Shown here: positions 9,055-19,359 of the stretch, piece by piece
Layout of the letters: each line of letters opens with the position of its first letter
How positions within the stretch are numbered: the stretch's first letter is position 1
NCBI RefSeq assembly: GCF_007833635.1
Contig: NZ_CP031125.1
Coordinates: forward strand, 1,116,001-1,180,000
From: Candidatus Pelagibacter sp. FZCC0015
GTDB lineage: Bacteria > Pseudomonadota > Alphaproteobacteria > Pelagibacterales > Pelagibacteraceae
DNA: 64,000 nucleotides
Direction of reading: 5' to 3'
Position numbers and translations under genes: made by a program
Notes under the pieces: generated by a model
Told to the model about the DNA's origin: nothing
The model's database searches: none
What the model saw: the letters and a program-made list of their open reading frames with translations, nothing else

Positions 9055-9795
9055 ATGACAAATAAATATATGTATTTTGTAGCTAATTGGAAAATGTTTG
9101 GTGATTTAAGATCTCTAAATTCACTTGATAAAGTAATAAAGTTTTCAAAAAATAATAAAAAAAATAAGATAAAAATAGTTTATTGCCCACCAAATACATT
9201 AATTCGTCCATTATCGAGAAGACTTAAAAAAACAAAAATAGAGGTTGGTGCCCAAAACTGTCATCACAGCTATGACTACGGTGCGCACACTGGCCAAGTA
9301 AATTCTAATATGCTTAAAAATGTTGGAGCAAAGTATGTTATTTTGGGACATTCAGAAAATAGACAACTAGGTGAGACAGATAATTTGATTAATTTAAAAA
9401 TAAAAAGTGCAGTTAAATCAGGTCTCAAAATTATATTTTGTATTGGCGAAACCTTGAAAGAAAGAAGACAAAAAAAAACTAATCAAATTTTGAAAAGACA
9501 AATTGAAAAAGGATTAAAATCGATAAAAAATAAATCCAAAATTATTATAGCCTACGAACCGGTATGGTCTATTGGTACAGGTGTAATTCCAAAAGAAGCT
9601 GATTTAAACAAAACTATTTCATTTATTAAAAGTAGATTTATTAAAAATTATCCAAAAATTTTATATGGTGGATCTGTAAACACTAATAACGTAAGTATAT
9701 TAAAAAAAATTCCCAACATTGATGGTTTTTTGATTGGAGGCGCATCACAAATTTCAAAGAAATTTATTGATATAATTCAAAAAACCATTAATTAG
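9055..9795 (+). CDS. tpiA: Triosephosphate isomerase
   Basis: TpiA interconverts dihydroxyacetone phosphate and glyceraldehyde-3-phosphate. Active-site residues are all present in the 246-residue barrel: Asn11 and Lys13 in VANWKMFG, His99 in ILGHSENR, Glu168 in AYEPVWSIGTG, and the phosphate-binding GGSV. It is divergent from the PpiD-like gene across 56 bp and starts a plus-strand run tpiA-secG-pyrG-kdsA-eno, the usual alphaproteobacterial order. Confidence 0.97.
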   Translation: MTNKYMYFVANWKMFGDLRSLNSLDKVIKFSKNNKKNKIKIVYCPPNTLIRPLSRRLKKTKIEVGAQNCHHSYDYGAHTGQVNSNMLKNVGAKYVILGHSENRQLGETDNLINLKIKSAVKSGLKIIFCIGETLKERRQKKTNQILKRQIEKGLKSIKNKSKIIIAYEPVWSIGTGVIPKEADLNKTISFIKSRFIKNYPKILYGGSVNTNNVSILKKIPNIDGFLIGGASQISKKFIDIIQKTIN

Positions 9796-9801
9796 ACCCA
9801 C

Positions 9802-10101
9802 ATGGAAACTTTATTATTAGTAATCAACATCATACTTGCAGTTATTTTAGTTCTTTTGGTTTTATTGCAAAAATCAGAGGGAGGTGCTCTTGGTATTGGA
9901 GTTTCCCAAGAAAATTTTATGTTATCTAGATCAGCAGGCAGCTTCATGACAAAAGCCACTGCAATTGTAGCAACACTTTTTATTATTTGTAGTCTGGCTC
10001 TAACAATAATTTCTAGAGCAGAACTTACTCCTACGGGGTCAGTATTGGATACAGTTGAGGAAAAAACTGAAGACACGCCTTCAATTCCGGAAAACAATTA
10101 A
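9802..10101 (+). CDS. secG: Protein-export membrane protein SecG
   Basis: SecG is the small subunit of the SecYEG translocon. The 99-residue protein has two hydrophobic segments (about 3-22 and 52-70) flanking the cytoplasmic loop LLQKSEGGALGIG, the diagnostic SecG sequence, and a short acidic tail. It begins 6 bp after tpiA. The open frame on the opposite strand over the same interval is a shadow. Confidence 0.93.
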   Translation: METLLLVINIILAVILVLLVLLQKSEGGALGIGVSQENFMLSRSAGSFMTKATAIVATLFIICSLALTIISRAELTPTGSVLDTVEEKTEDTPSIPENN

Positions 10102-10145
10102 TTAATCCTTTTCAATTCATTTTTTATTCGCTATAAGATACTTCC

Positions 10146-11762
10146 ATGGCGCGATATATATTTGTCACTGGCGGCGTGGTTTCCTCCCTTGGTAAAGGTC
10201 TATCTTCTGCATCCCTTGCTTATTTATTACAATCAAGAGGTTACAAAGTTCGTTTAAGAAAATTAGACCCATATCTAAATGTCGATCCAGGAACAATGAG
10301 TCCATTTCAACATGGTGAAGTTTTTGTAACAGACGATGGTGCTGAAACAGATTTAGATCTAGGGCACTATGAAAGATTTTCTGGCGTTACTGCAAAGAAA
10401 ACCGATAACATCACAACTGGAAAAATTTATAGCGATGTTCTTAAAAAAGAAAGAAAAGGTCAGTATTTAGGTAAAACTGTTCAAGTAATTCCTCATATCA
10501 CAGATAGAATTAAAGAATTTATAAAACACGATACATCTAAAGAAGATTTTGTAATTTGTGAAATAGGAGGAATAGTAGGTGATATAGAAAGTTTACCGTT
10601 TGTAGAAGCGATAAGACAATTTTCCAATGATATTGGTAAAAAAAATGCATTATTTATTCATTTAACTTTAGTTCCTTATTTAAAAGCATCGGATGAAATA
10701 AAAACAAAACCAACACAACACTCAGTTAAAGAATTAAGAAGCATTGGTATTCAACCTGATATTATTATTTGTAGATCAGAAAGACCTATACCTTTAGACC
10801 ATAGAAAAAAAATATCTTTGTTTTGTAATGTTGATATTAAAAATGTAATTGAAACTGTTGATGTTAAAACTATTTATGAGGCTCCGATTAGTTTTTTCAA
10901 TCAAAAATTAGATATTCAAGTTTTAAATTATTTTAAATTAAAAACAAAAAAACCTGCAAATTTGAATCCTTGGAAAAAAATAACTAAAATTACTCTTAAT
11001 ACTAAAAGACATGTTAACATTGCAATTATTGGAAAATATGTTGAATTAAAAGATGCTTATAAATCTTTAGATGAAGCACTTACTCATGGAGGAATATCCA
11101 ATAATCTTAAAGTTAATTTGGTTAGAATAGATTCTGAAAAATTAAAAGTTTCAGAAATAAAAAATAAACTTAAAAATGTTTCAGGAATTCTAATTCCAGG
11201 TGGGTTTGGTAAAAGGGGAACTGAGGGTAAAATTGAGGCGATAAGATATGCAAGAATAAATAAAATTCCATTCCTTGGAATTTGTTATGGAATGCAAATG
11301 GCAATAATTGAATTTGCTAGAAATCAATTAAAGATTAAAAAAGCAACTTCTTCTGAGTTTGATAAAGGCGGTGTCCATATTATTGGCTTGATGCATGAAT
11401 GGGAAAAAAGTGGAAGAAAAGTTAAAGGAACAGATAAAGACTTAGGAGGCACCATGAGACTTGGTTCTTATGATGCAATTTTAAAAGATAAATCTAAAAT
11501 TAGAGATATTTATAAATCTAGATTAATCAAAGAGAGACATAGACATAGATATGAAGTGGATATTTCATATAAAGAAAAATTTGAGAAGAAAGGATTAATA
11601 TTTTCAGGTTTATCTCCAGATCATAAGCTTCCAGAGATAGTAGAACTTAAAAATCATCCTTGGTTTATAGGAGTTCAGTTCCATCCTGAATTTAAATCTA
11701 GACCTTTGAACCCACATCCTTTATTCTCTTCTTTTATCAAAGCAGCAAAAAATCATAGATGA
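10146..11762 (+). CDS. pyrG: CTP synthase
   Basis: PyrG aminates UTP to CTP using glutamine. The 538-residue protein has the N-terminal synthase domain starting with [13 protein letters not shown] (the P-loop) and a C-terminal class I glutamine amidotransferase domain with GILIPGGFG, the nucleophile loop LGICYGMQ (Tyr in place of the common Leu) and VQFHPEF. Length and domain order are standard. The 44 bp upstream spacer lacks a strong ribosome binding site. Its stop overlaps the kdsA start (ATGA). Confidence 0.97.
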   Translation: MARYIFVTGGVVSSLGKGLSSASLAYLLQSRGYKVRLRKLDPYLNVDPGTMSPFQHGEVFVTDDGAETDLDLGHYERFSGVTAKKTDNITTGKIYSDVLKKERKGQYLGKTVQVIPHITDRIKEFIKHDTSKEDFVICEIGGIVGDIESLPFVEAIRQFSNDIGKKNALFIHLTLVPYLKASDEIKTKPTQHSVKELRSIGIQPDIIICRSERPIPLDHRKKISLFCNVDIKNVIETVDVKTIYEAPISFFNQKLDIQVLNYFKLKTKKPANLNPWKKITKITLNTKRHVNIAIIGKYVELKDAYKSLDEALTHGGISNNLKVNLVRIDSEKLKVSEIKNKLKNVSGILIPGGFGKRGTEGKIEAIRYARINKIPFLGICYGMQMAIIEFARNQLKIKKATSSEFDKGGVHIIGLMHEWEKSGRKVKGTDKDLGGTMRLGSYDAILKDKSKIRDIYKSRLIKERHRHRYEVDISYKEKFEKKGLIFSGLSPDHKLPEIVELKNHPWFIGVQFHPEFKSRPLNPHPLFSSFIKAAKNHR

Positions 11763-12583
11763 GTGCGATTAGAGTAAATTGTGAAAATATAGAAATTTCA
11801 AACAATAATAAGATTTGTATTATTGCAGGTCCATGTCAGTTAGAGACAGAACAGCATGCAATGGATATGGCTGGAAAAATTAAGGAAATTACTTCAAAAT
11901 TTGGCCTTGGATTTATTTACAAAACCTCATTTGATAAAGCGAACAGAACTAGTTTAAAAGGCAAAAGGGGAGCAGGGTTAGATGCATCACTTCCTGTATT
12001 TGATAAAATTAAAAAGGAATTGAATGTCCCTATTTTAACAGACATTCATAATGCCGAACAATGTGAAATTGTTTCAAAACATGTTGATGTTTTACAAATC
12101 CCAGCTTTTCTATGTCGACAAACAGACTTATTAATTGCTGCGGCTAAAACAAATAAAATTATTAATGTAAAAAAAGGTCAGTTCCTAGCACCTTGGGATA
12201 TGGTGAATGTAACTAAAAAAATTTCAGACTCAGGAAATAAAAATATCCTAGTCACAGAAAGAGGTGCAAGTTTTGGATACAACACTTTAGTCTCAGACAT
12301 GAGATCATTACCTATAATGGCAAAGAATGGTTATCCAGTAATTTTCGATGCAACTCATTCTGTTCAACAACCAGGTGGCCAAGGTGAATCCTCTGGTGGT
12401 CAAAGAGAATTTGTTGAATATTTAGCAAGAGCTGCAGTTGCGGTTGGAGTTGCAGGTGTATTTATTGAAACACATCAAGATCCTGATAATGCTCCATCAG
12501 ACGGACCAAACATGGTACCATTGAATAAATTAGAGAATCTATTAAAACAATTACACGATATAGATAATCTAATTAAAAAATAG
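11759..12583 (+). CDS. kdsA: KDO-8-phosphate synthase
   Basis: KdsA condenses arabinose-5-phosphate with phosphoenolpyruvate to KDO-8-phosphate for the lipopolysaccharide inner core. The 274-residue protein shows IIAGPCQLE, the [11 protein letters not shown] loop, [11 protein letters not shown] and [12 protein letters not shown], all signatures of the family. Eno, its PEP-supplying neighbour, follows with a one-base overlap. With lpxI and lpxB in the same window, it shows that this cell makes a lipid A/KDO outer membrane. Confidence 0.96.
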   Translation: MSAIRVNCENIEISNNNKICIIAGPCQLETEQHAMDMAGKIKEITSKFGLGFIYKTSFDKANRTSLKGKRGAGLDASLPVFDKIKKELNVPILTDIHNAEQCEIVSKHVDVLQIPAFLCRQTDLLIAAAKTNKIINVKKGQFLAPWDMVNVTKKISDSGNKNILVTERGASFGYNTLVSDMRSLPIMAKNGYPVIFDATHSVQQPGGQGESSGGQREFVEYLARAAVAVGVAGVFIETHQDPDNAPSDGPNMVPLNKLENLLKQLHDIDNLIKK

Positions 12584-13839
12584 TGAGTAAAATTTTAAAA
12601 GTAAAAGCACGTCAAGTTTTTGATAGTAGAGGAAATCCAACAGTAGAGGCAGAGGTTTATATTAAAAATAATAGCGCATCCGCTATTTGTCCCTCAGGTG
12701 CTTCCACAGGAACTTTTGAAGCCTTTGAAAAAAGAGATAAAAATAATAAACGGTATTTAGGAAAAAGTGTTTTAAGTGCAGTTAACCTGGTTAACACAAA
12801 GATTTCAAAAAAATTAAAAGGACAAAGTATCCATAATCAAGAAAGAATTGATGCTTTGTTAATTAATTTAGATGGTACAAGACAAAAAACTAACTTAGGA
12901 GCTAATGCAATGTTAGCAGTTTCAATGGCTGTTAAAAAGCTGTCTGCAAAAGCAAAAAAATTACCCTTGTATAAAACTTTTTCTCAAAAAAATAACTTTC
13001 AATTACCTTATCCATTAATGAATATTATTAATGGTGGAGCGCATGCAAATAATGGTCTTAGAATTCAAGAGTTTATGATCAGACCGGATCGAGCAAAAAG
13101 TTTTTCTGAGGCAATGCGCATTTGTTTTGTTGTTATTAAAAACTTAAGTAAATTAATTAAAGACAAAGGTTTATCAACTTCAGTAGGTGATGAAGGTGGT
13201 TTTGCGCCCATGATCAGTAGTAATAATCAAGCTTTAGATTTAATTGTGAGTGCAATTAAAAAATCAGGATTTATTAATGGTAAAGATGTTTCTATTTGTC
13301 TAGATGTGGCTGCTAATGAATTATATAAAAAGAAAAAATATTCTATTCATTCCAAAAGTTATATTTCAGTAGATAAATCCATCAAAGAATATCAAAAAAT
13401 TATAAAAAAATATAAAATTAAGTCTATTGAAGATCCATTTGCTGAAAATGATTGGTTGGCATGGAATAAATTAATGAAATCAATAAAAAAAGTTCAGATC
13501 GTTGGAGATGATTTGTATGTAACAAATCTTGAAAGATTAAAGAAAGGTTTCTTAAATATTTCCTCTAATTCTATCTTAATAAAACTAAATCAAATTGGTA
13601 CCGTTTCAGAAACCTTAGATGTAATTAAATTTGCTCAAACCATCGGATATAAAACAATTATATCTCACCGATCAGGTGATAGTGAGGATACGTTTATTGC
13701 TGATTTAGCAGTAGGCACTAATTCAAATCAGATTAAAACTGGATCCTTAGCTAGATCAGAAAGGGTTGCAAAATATAATCAATTAATCCGTATTGAAGAA
13801 GAACTTGGAAAAAAAGCGAGGATGAATAAGATCAATTAA
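12583..13839 (+). CDS. eno: Enolase
   Basis: Enolase dehydrates 2-phosphoglycerate to PEP. The 418-residue protein starts with GTG, chosen because it overlaps the kdsA stop by one base and gives the normal N-terminus (VRQVFDSRGNPTVE-type). Visible motifs are PSGASTGTFEA, NIINGGAHANN, SVGDEGGFAP, KSIEDPFAENDW, GDDL and ISHRSGDSEDT. It sits between kdsA and ftsB as in most alphaproteobacteria. Confidence 0.97.
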   Translation: MSKILKVKARQVFDSRGNPTVEAEVYIKNNSASAICPSGASTGTFEAFEKRDKNNKRYLGKSVLSAVNLVNTKISKKLKGQSIHNQERIDALLINLDGTRQKTNLGANAMLAVSMAVKKLSAKAKKLPLYKTFSQKNNFQLPYPLMNIINGGAHANNGLRIQEFMIRPDRAKSFSEAMRICFVVIKNLSKLIKDKGLSTSVGDEGGFAPMISSNNQALDLIVSAIKKSGFINGKDVSICLDVAANELYKKKKYSIHSKSYISVDKSIKEYQKIIKKYKIKSIEDPFAENDWLAWNKLMKSIKKVQIVGDDLYVTNLERLKKGFLNISSNSILIKLNQIGTVSETLDVIKFAQTIGYKTIISHRSGDSEDTFIADLAVGTNSNQIKTGSLARSERVAKYNQLIRIEEELGKKARMNKIN

Positions 13840-14141
13840 TGCTTCGATTAATAAAAAGAAATTATTTTTTATTAATATCTGTTTTTCTTATTTTTTATTT
13901 TGGTTTTAATTTAGTGTCTGGAGAAAGAGGCCTTTTTTCATATATAGAAAAGAAGGAACTTTTGTCTAACTTGAAAAAAGAAGAATTAACCCTAACTAAT
14001 AAAATAGAAGATATGGATCATAAAAATTCACTTCTAAGTACTAATTTGGATCTTGATTATATTGAGACTTTAATTAGAGAACGATTTTTATTTGGTAAAA
14101 AAAATGAGACAATTTATATAATTAAAAAAGATGAAAAGTAG
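13839..14141 (+). CDS. FtsB/DivIC-family septum formation protein
   Basis: This 100-residue protein has one N-terminal membrane segment (about 9-25) followed by a coiled coil ([19 protein letters not shown] region) and a [18 protein letters not shown] stretch, the pattern of the FtsB/DivIC family (Pfam DivIC). FtsB links FtsL and FtsQ in the divisome. The position right after eno is the alphaproteobacterial one. In those genomes the pyruvate dehydrogenase genes usually follow, but here lipA comes next, overlapping by 11 bp. Confidence 0.85.
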   Translation: MLRLIKRNYFLLISVFLIFYFGFNLVSGERGLFSYIEKKELLSNLKKEELTLTNKIEDMDHKNSLLSTNLDLDYIETLIRERFLFGKKNETIYIIKKDEK

Positions 14142-15051
14142 ACATCCAGAAAAAGAAAACAAACCAGTTAATCCAATTAAAAAAAAACCTGAATGGATTA
14201 GATCTAAACTTACAAATAGTAAGGAATTCTTTTTAACCAAAACAATAGTAAATAATAATAATCTTGTAACTGTTTGTCAGGAAGCAAACTGCCCAAATAT
14301 AACTGAGTGTTGGAGTAAGCGACATGCAACTTTTATGATTATGGGTGATACCTGTACAAGAGCTTGTGCTTTTTGTGATGTTAAAACTGGTGTACCAGGA
14401 AAATTAGATCAACTTGAACCTTTTAAAATTGCAGAAGCTGTAAAAAAATTAAATTTAAAACATGTTGTGATTACTTCAGTGGATAGAGATGATTTAGATG
14501 ATGGTGGATCAGAACATTTCTTTGAAGTTATTAATCAAACTAGAAAATCAAATCCAAATACCACTATTGAAGTTCTTACACCTGATTTTTTAAGAAAAGG
14601 AGATGCATATAAAAAAGTTTTAGATGCTAAACCTGATGTTTTTAATCATAATATTGAAACTGTCCCTAGTCTTTATTTAAAAGTAAGACCAGGTTCAAGA
14701 TATTTTGCATCTTTGGAACTTTTGAAAAATGCAAAAAAAGTTAATAAAAATATTTTTACTAAATCTGGAGTAATGGTTGGCTTAGGTGAGACAAGAGATG
14801 AAATTTTACAAGTCATGGATGATTTAAGAGCTGCAGATGTTGATTTCATAACGATTGGTCAATATTTGCAACCTTCAACTAAACATTATCCATTAGACCG
14901 ATATTATGCACCAAAAGAATTTGAAGATTTAGGAACAATTGCAAAAGCTAAAGGATTTTTGTTAGTATCTTCATCCCCTTTAACTAGATCTTCATATCAT
15001 GCGGATGAAGATTTTGAGAAACTTCAACAAAATAGATTAAAAAATAATTAA
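14131..15051 (+). CDS. lipA: Lipoyl synthase
   Basis: LipA inserts two sulfurs into octanoyl-lipoyl domains using radical SAM chemistry. The SAM cluster CX3CX2C is Cys75, Cys79 and Cys82 (TCTRACAFC), and the auxiliary cluster cysteines are Cys49, Cys54 and Cys60. The 306-residue length and the C-terminal [13 protein letters not shown] segment are typical. It overlaps ftsB by 11 bp and the next gene by one base. The 2-oxoacid dehydrogenase genes that often precede it are not in this interval. Confidence 0.97.
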   Translation: MKSRHPEKENKPVNPIKKKPEWIRSKLTNSKEFFLTKTIVNNNNLVTVCQEANCPNITECWSKRHATFMIMGDTCTRACAFCDVKTGVPGKLDQLEPFKIAEAVKKLNLKHVVITSVDRDDLDDGGSEHFFEVINQTRKSNPNTTIEVLTPDFLRKGDAYKKVLDAKPDVFNHNIETVPSLYLKVRPGSRYFASLELLKNAKKVNKNIFTKSGVMVGLGETRDEILQVMDDLRAADVDFITIGQYLQPSTKHYPLDRYYAPKEFEDLGTIAKAKGFLLVSSSPLTRSSYHADEDFEKLQQNRLKNN

Positions 15052-15506
15052 TGCCAAAAGCATCAGTTAAGCGATTAATTGATAACAGAAAAGATAAACT
15101 AATTGAGTTTGTTTTAGATATTGAAAAATACCCAGAATTTATTCCTTTCTGCGATAATTCAAAAGTTTATGAGAGAACTGATAAAGGTGATACAATAAAT
15201 ATTGTTGCAGATCTTACAATAGGTAAGGGACCGTTTAAGGACACATTTAAAAGTGACGTTAAATTAAATAAAAAAAATGATCATATTCATGTTGTGAATT
15301 TAGGTGGACCATTAAATCACTTAGAAAATAATTGGAAATTTATTGAGATAGGAAATGATACTGACGGTTACAAGACAGAAGTTCTATTTGACATTGATTT
15401 TGAAATTGAAAATAAATTTTTAAATATTTTAATGACTAAATCTTTTCAATTTGGTTTGGAAAAGATAGCAGATGCGTTTCAAAAAAGAGCTGAAAGTATT
15501 AAATAA
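15051..15506 (+). CDS. COQ10/RatA-family START-domain protein
   Basis: The 151-residue protein has the polyketide-cyclase/START fold pattern of the COQ10/RatA family: VLDIEKYPEFIPFCDNSKVYE near the N-terminus, GGPLNHLENNWKF in the middle and a C-terminal amphipathic helix. Mitochondrial COQ10 binds ubiquinone and aids respiration; the same family is called RatA toxin in E. coli. The lipA neighbourhood in alphaproteobacteria and the lack of an antitoxin partner favour the ubiquinone-chaperone role. It overlaps the convergent pncC gene by 8 bp. Confidence 0.85.
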   Translation: MPKASVKRLIDNRKDKLIEFVLDIEKYPEFIPFCDNSKVYERTDKGDTINIVADLTIGKGPFKDTFKSDVKLNKKNDHIHVVNLGGPLNHLENNWKFIEIGNDTDGYKTEVLFDIDFEIENKFLNILMTKSFQFGLEKIADAFQKRAESIK

Positions 15507-15963
15507 TTTTACTGATTATCTTAATCACATTACGAACCGTTGATTTTTGAATCGAATTACGGTTTTGAGATTTAAATTTATTTTCTTTAATAAGCAAAGT
15601 TTTACCTTTTTTGATGCCAATATAAACAAGACCAACCGGTTTTTCTTTTGATCCACCTCCTGGTCCAGCAATTCCTGTTATGGAAACATTGATTTTACTC
15701 TTTGAAATTTTAGATAAATTCTGAACCATTGCCTTACAACACTCATGACTTACCGCACCATATTTTTTAATAATATTTTTATTAACCTTTAATATCTTTA
15801 TTTTAGCTTGATTAGAGTAAGTGGTTAGACCCATTTGAAAGTATCTTGATGAATTGGCTAATTTAGTTAAATTATTAGACATTAATCCACCTGTACAAGA
15901 TTCAGCTATAGATATAGTTAATTTTTTTTTTATTAATTTTTTATGAAGTAATTGAATACTCAT
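15499..15963 (-). CDS. pncC: CinA C-terminal-type amidase (PncC)
   Basis: The 154-residue protein consists of the CinA C-terminal domain alone, with SIAESCTGGLMSN at the N-terminus and VSITGIAGPGGGS in the middle, the two hallmark motifs. Family members deamidate nicotinamide mononucleotide to nicotinate mononucleotide in the pyridine nucleotide cycle. It lacks the N-terminal MoCF/COG1058 domain. It starts one base before the pgpA stop, in the minus-strand run ispDF-pgpA-pncC, a common alphaproteobacterial order. Confidence 0.88.
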   Translation of the reverse strand: MSIQLLHKKLIKKKLTISIAESCTGGLMSNNLTKLANSSRYFQMGLTTYSNQAKIKILKVNKNIIKKYGAVSHECCKAMVQNLSKISKSKINVSITGIAGPGGGSKEKPVGLVYIGIKKGKTLLIKENKFKSQNRNSIQKSTVRNVIKIISKII

Positions 15964-16454
15964 TAGAATTTTAAGCTCATAAAATATATTAATATCATAG
16001 AATATAACCCTGCCATTATATCATCCATAATTATTCCAAAATAGTTCTTATGGTTTTTATCAAAATAGCTTACTGGAAAAGGTTTTAGGATGTCAAAAAA
16101 TCTAAAAAAAACAAAAGATAAAATGTAATAAATTTCAATTGAAATACTTATTTGATTAGTTTGATTTAAATATAATAGTAAAATTAAAGGCATTGATTGC
16201 CCTAAAACTTCATCAATTACTATTTGCCGTGGATCTTTATTTTTAAATTCAGACTCAGAGTCTTTTACAGCATAAAATGAATAAAAGAATAAAAGTATAA
16301 AAAAAATAATTGAAAATTTAAGATCTGTGTAACCTAAAATTTCGTAAGCAATATAAATAAAAACAGTTGTTACAGCAGAGGTTACCGTGCCAGGAATTTT
16401 GGTTAAATACCCATAACCAAAAAAAGTAGATAACAGAACATTTATTTTTTTCAT
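15963..16454 (-). CDS. pgpA: Phosphatidylglycerophosphatase A
   Basis: PgpA removes phosphate from phosphatidylglycerophosphate to give phosphatidylglycerol. I start it at 16454 (ATG overlapping the ispDF TGA as ATGA), giving 163 residues; a longer frame upstream lies inside ispDF and is less likely. The protein has about four hydrophobic segments, an early FGYGYLTKIPGT motif and DPRQIVIDEVLGQ, the conserved acidic catalytic segment, then FRFFDILKPFP. These identify the family clearly. Confidence 0.92.
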   Translation of the reverse strand: MKKINVLLSTFFGYGYLTKIPGTVTSAVTTVFIYIAYEILGYTDLKFSIIFFILLFFYSFYAVKDSESEFKNKDPRQIVIDEVLGQSMPLILLLYLNQTNQISISIEIYYILSFVFFRFFDILKPFPVSYFDKNHKNYFGIIMDDIMAGLYSMILIYFMSLKF

Positions 16455-17551
16455 TGTGTAATTGAGCAAATTACTTCGCAAGCTATTGCTTTTTCCTTTC
16501 CAATTAATCCAAGTTTTTCTACTGTTTTACCTTTTAGGTTAATTAATTCTTTATCAATATTTAATAAATTAGATAGAGATTTGATTATTTTATCACGATA
16601 CTTTGAAACTTTTGGTTGTTCACATATTAAATTTATATCTAAATTATTAATATAAAAGTCATTATTATTTAATATTTCGATAATAGGTTTGAGCATTTTA
16701 GGGGATCTAATATTTTTATATTTTTTTTGATTATCCGGAAAAAAAGTACCAATATCTTTTTTTCTCATAGCTCCAAGAAGAGAGTCTATTATTGAATGAA
16801 TAATTACATCTCCATCAGAATGTCCTTTAAGTCCTGAGTGATAAGGGATTTTTATTCCACCTAAAAAAAGTTTTTTGCCTTTTATTAATCTATGAATGTC
16901 AAAACCAATACCAAAATAAATTTTATTAGTTTCAATATCTTCTTTAAATGTAATTTTATTATTTAAATTTTCTCCTTTAATAAACTTAATTCTAAGATTG
17001 TTTTCAATAAATAATGTTGCTTCATCAGTAATTTTATTTTTTTGTTTATTTGAAAGACTATATAAATCTTTAAATTTAAAAGCTTGAGGGGTTTGAGTTA
17101 AAATTGAATTATTTCGATTTAAGTTAAACAGTTGTTTTTTTACTTTGTATTTAATGGAGTCTTTTGAATATATGTAAGGTATTACTGCTTTATTGTTTTT
17201 AAGTGATTTAATTAGATTTTTTAAAAGCTTGATAGTGAAGTTTGGTCTGGCAGCATCGTGAATTAGAACATTATTAGGTTTAAATTTTTTTATATATTTT
17301 AAAGCTATTAAAGAAGAATCAGATCTTTCTTTACCACCTTTAATGATTGATACATTTTTAGGAAATTTTTCTTTAATACTTTTTTTATTAGTTACTACCA
17401 ATACAATTTTTTTAAATAGCTTTGATTTCATTGCTTTTTCTAAAGAATGTTTAAAAAGAGCCTTGTTTTTATAAATATTGAATTGCTTTGGTTTATTTGA
17501 ATTAAATCTTTTGCTTTGTCCTGATGCTAGTATTATAAAATAATTATTCAT
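16451..17551 (-). CDS. ispDF: Bifunctional IspD/IspF of the MEP isoprenoid pathway
   Basis: One 366-residue chain joins two non-consecutive MEP-pathway enzymes. Residues 1 to about 205 are the cytidylyltransferase IspD (ASGQSKRFNSNKPKQF, LIHDAARPN, ILTQTPQAF). Residues from about 210 are the cyclodiphosphate synthase IspF (IGFDIHRL, KGHSDGDVIIHSIIDSLLGA, DIGTFFPD, GLIGKEKAIACEV). The fusion is typical of alpha- and epsilonproteobacteria. In many alphaproteobacteria dusB-ntrB-ntrC follow divergently; here only ntrY-ntrX do, across 24 bp. Confidence 0.96.
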   Translation of the reverse strand: MNNYFIILASGQSKRFNSNKPKQFNIYKNKALFKHSLEKAMKSKLFKKIVLVVTNKKSIKEKFPKNVSIIKGGKERSDSSLIALKYIKKFKPNNVLIHDAARPNFTIKLLKNLIKSLKNNKAVIPYIYSKDSIKYKVKKQLFNLNRNNSILTQTPQAFKFKDLYSLSNKQKNKITDEATLFIENNLRIKFIKGENLNNKITFKEDIETNKIYFGIGFDIHRLIKGKKLFLGGIKIPYHSGLKGHSDGDVIIHSIIDSLLGAMRKKDIGTFFPDNQKKYKNIRSPKMLKPIIEILNNNDFYINNLDINLICEQPKVSKYRDKIIKSLSNLLNIDKELINLKGKTVEKLGLIGKEKAIACEVICSITQ

Positions 17552-17575
17552 TTATATGGTAGTTTTTATATTCAA

Positions 17576-19357
17576 ATGTACGAATTTATTAAAAAAAATA
17601 TATATCTAATAATATTATTTATTATCACATTATCGATAGGTTTTTTAACCTTTTTAACTTTTATTGATAAAGGATTTATTGAATTATCAGATCAAAATTT
17701 ACAAATATTATTAGTTCTAAATATTTTTCTTTTAATTGCACTTTTTGTTTTTATTTTTATTGAGATTAAGAGCGCAATTAAAAATGATATCGATAAAGAT
17801 GGTTTAAAATCAAATAAAAAATATATTACATATTTTGGTTTATTTACTTTAATTCCATCAGTTTTAATTTCAATATTTTCACTCTTTTTATTTTCATTTG
17901 CTTTAGAGAAGTATTTTGACAAAAAAGTTACTACAGTTGTTAATAATTCTTATGAGTTAGCAAGAAATTATGTTGAGGAAATTAGAAATAAAATTCAATC
18001 AGATATAGTTTTAATTGCCTTTGATACAAATAAAAGTAAAAAATTTCTTAATGATAATCAAAATGAATATAGGAGATTTTTAAATACACAAAAATTGATA
18101 AGAGATGTTGATGAGGTGCATATTATAGATATTAATAAAAAACTTTTATTTTCAACTTTAAATGATGATCAACCATATGTTCCTCCAGTAGATAGAGCTT
18201 TAAACTTAGTTTTGGATGATGATCGTCCTTTAAAGATTATTAATGCACCTGAAAATATTTCTGCTGCAATAATGAGACTACAAAATTTCGAAGATAGATT
18301 TCTATATGTTGTTAAATATTTAGATAAAGATATTTCAAAATATTTAACAGAGTCTGAAGAAGCCATTAATTTTTATTATACAGTTGAGGAAAAAAGCACT
18401 GGTATTAAAATCTCTTTTGCAATTATTTATATTATAGTTGTTAGTGTTTTATTATTTGTCTCTATATCTATTGCGATCAGATTTTCATCTAGATTTTTTA
18501 GGTCTATCAATAATTTAATTCTTGCATCAACATCTATCGGGCAAGGAAATTTTAATGCAAAAGTCCCTGAAGTCAAAACAGATAAAGATTTAGAAACATT
18601 GAATAAAAATTTCAATTTGATGATAGATAGGCTGAAAAGCCAACAAGAGAAGTTAATAATCAATGAAAGACATGAGGCTTGGGAAAGTTTAGCTAGAAAA
18701 CTTGCTCATGAAATTAAAAATCCACTTACACCAATTCAATTAACTATAGATAGATTAAAAAATAAATATTCAAAACAATTAAACGAAAATGAAACTGAAA
18801 ATTTTAAAGATAATTTAAAAGTTATAAATAACCAAATAAAACAAATTGAAAAATTAGTTAATGAATTTTCTGACTTTGCTAGAATGCCAAAACCAATATT
18901 TAAAGAAAATAACTTAGTAGACATTATTCAGGAAAATATAAATTTGCTCAAAGAATTAGACAATTCTATTGATATTAATTTTAAAAAAGATTTAAATAAA
19001 ATTACGTTAGAGAGTGATAAAGAACAAATAAGCAGAGTATTTTTAAATTTGATTAAAAATTCTATAGAAAGTATCAATCAAAAAGCTCAAAACAACAACA
19101 ATTTCAGCAAAAAAATTGCTATTGAACTTACAGAAGATGATAGCCACATAAAAGTAACTTTAGAAGACAATGGTGTTGGTTTTAGTGAATTAAAAAAAAA
19201 TATTAAAGATATACTTAATCCATATTTCACAACTAAGAAAAATGGAACAGGTTTAGGATTATCAATAGTTAATAAAATAATTAATGACCACAATGGAAAA
19301 ATAGACTTTATACCAATTCAAAATGGTGCAAAAATAAATATTACATTTTTAAAATAA
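17576..19357 (+). CDS. ntrY: NtrY-type sensor histidine kinase
   Basis: The 593-residue membrane kinase has two N-terminal hairpins of membrane segments (about 9-30, 42-63, 84-111), a periplasmic region (about 112-278), another segment (about 279-302), a HAMP linker (to about 355), a HisKA domain with His378 in ARKLAHEIKNPLTP and a HATPase domain (DNGVGF, GTGLGLSIVNKI). The classical NtrY PAS domain between HAMP and HisKA is missing, which explains the length (usual about 730-770). It pairs with NtrX 2 bp downstream. NtrYX systems respond to nitrogen or redox status; the ligand here is unknown. Confidence 0.9.
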   Translation: MYEFIKKNIYLIILFIITLSIGFLTFLTFIDKGFIELSDQNLQILLVLNIFLLIALFVFIFIEIKSAIKNDIDKDGLKSNKKYITYFGLFTLIPSVLISIFSLFLFSFALEKYFDKKVTTVVNNSYELARNYVEEIRNKIQSDIVLIAFDTNKSKKFLNDNQNEYRRFLNTQKLIRDVDEVHIIDINKKLLFSTLNDDQPYVPPVDRALNLVLDDDRPLKIINAPENISAAIMRLQNFEDRFLYVVKYLDKDISKYLTESEEAINFYYTVEEKSTGIKISFAIIYIIVVSVLLFVSISIAIRFSSRFFRSINNLILASTSIGQGNFNAKVPEVKTDKDLETLNKNFNLMIDRLKSQQEKLIINERHEAWESLARKLAHEIKNPLTPIQLTIDRLKNKYSKQLNENETENFKDNLKVINNQIKQIEKLVNEFSDFARMPKPIFKENNLVDIIQENINLLKELDNSIDINFKKDLNKITLESDKEQISRVFLNLIKNSIESINQKAQNNNNFSKKIAIELTEDDSHIKVTLEDNGVGFSELKKNIKDILNPYFTTKKNGTGLGLSIVNKIINDHNGKIDFIPIQNGAKINITFLK

Positions 19358-19359
19358 TA

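Noticed and set aside
15051..15506. RatA toxin of a toxin-antitoxin system
   Set aside because: There is no antitoxin partner gene, and the context beside lipA fits the COQ10-like ubiquinone-binding role.
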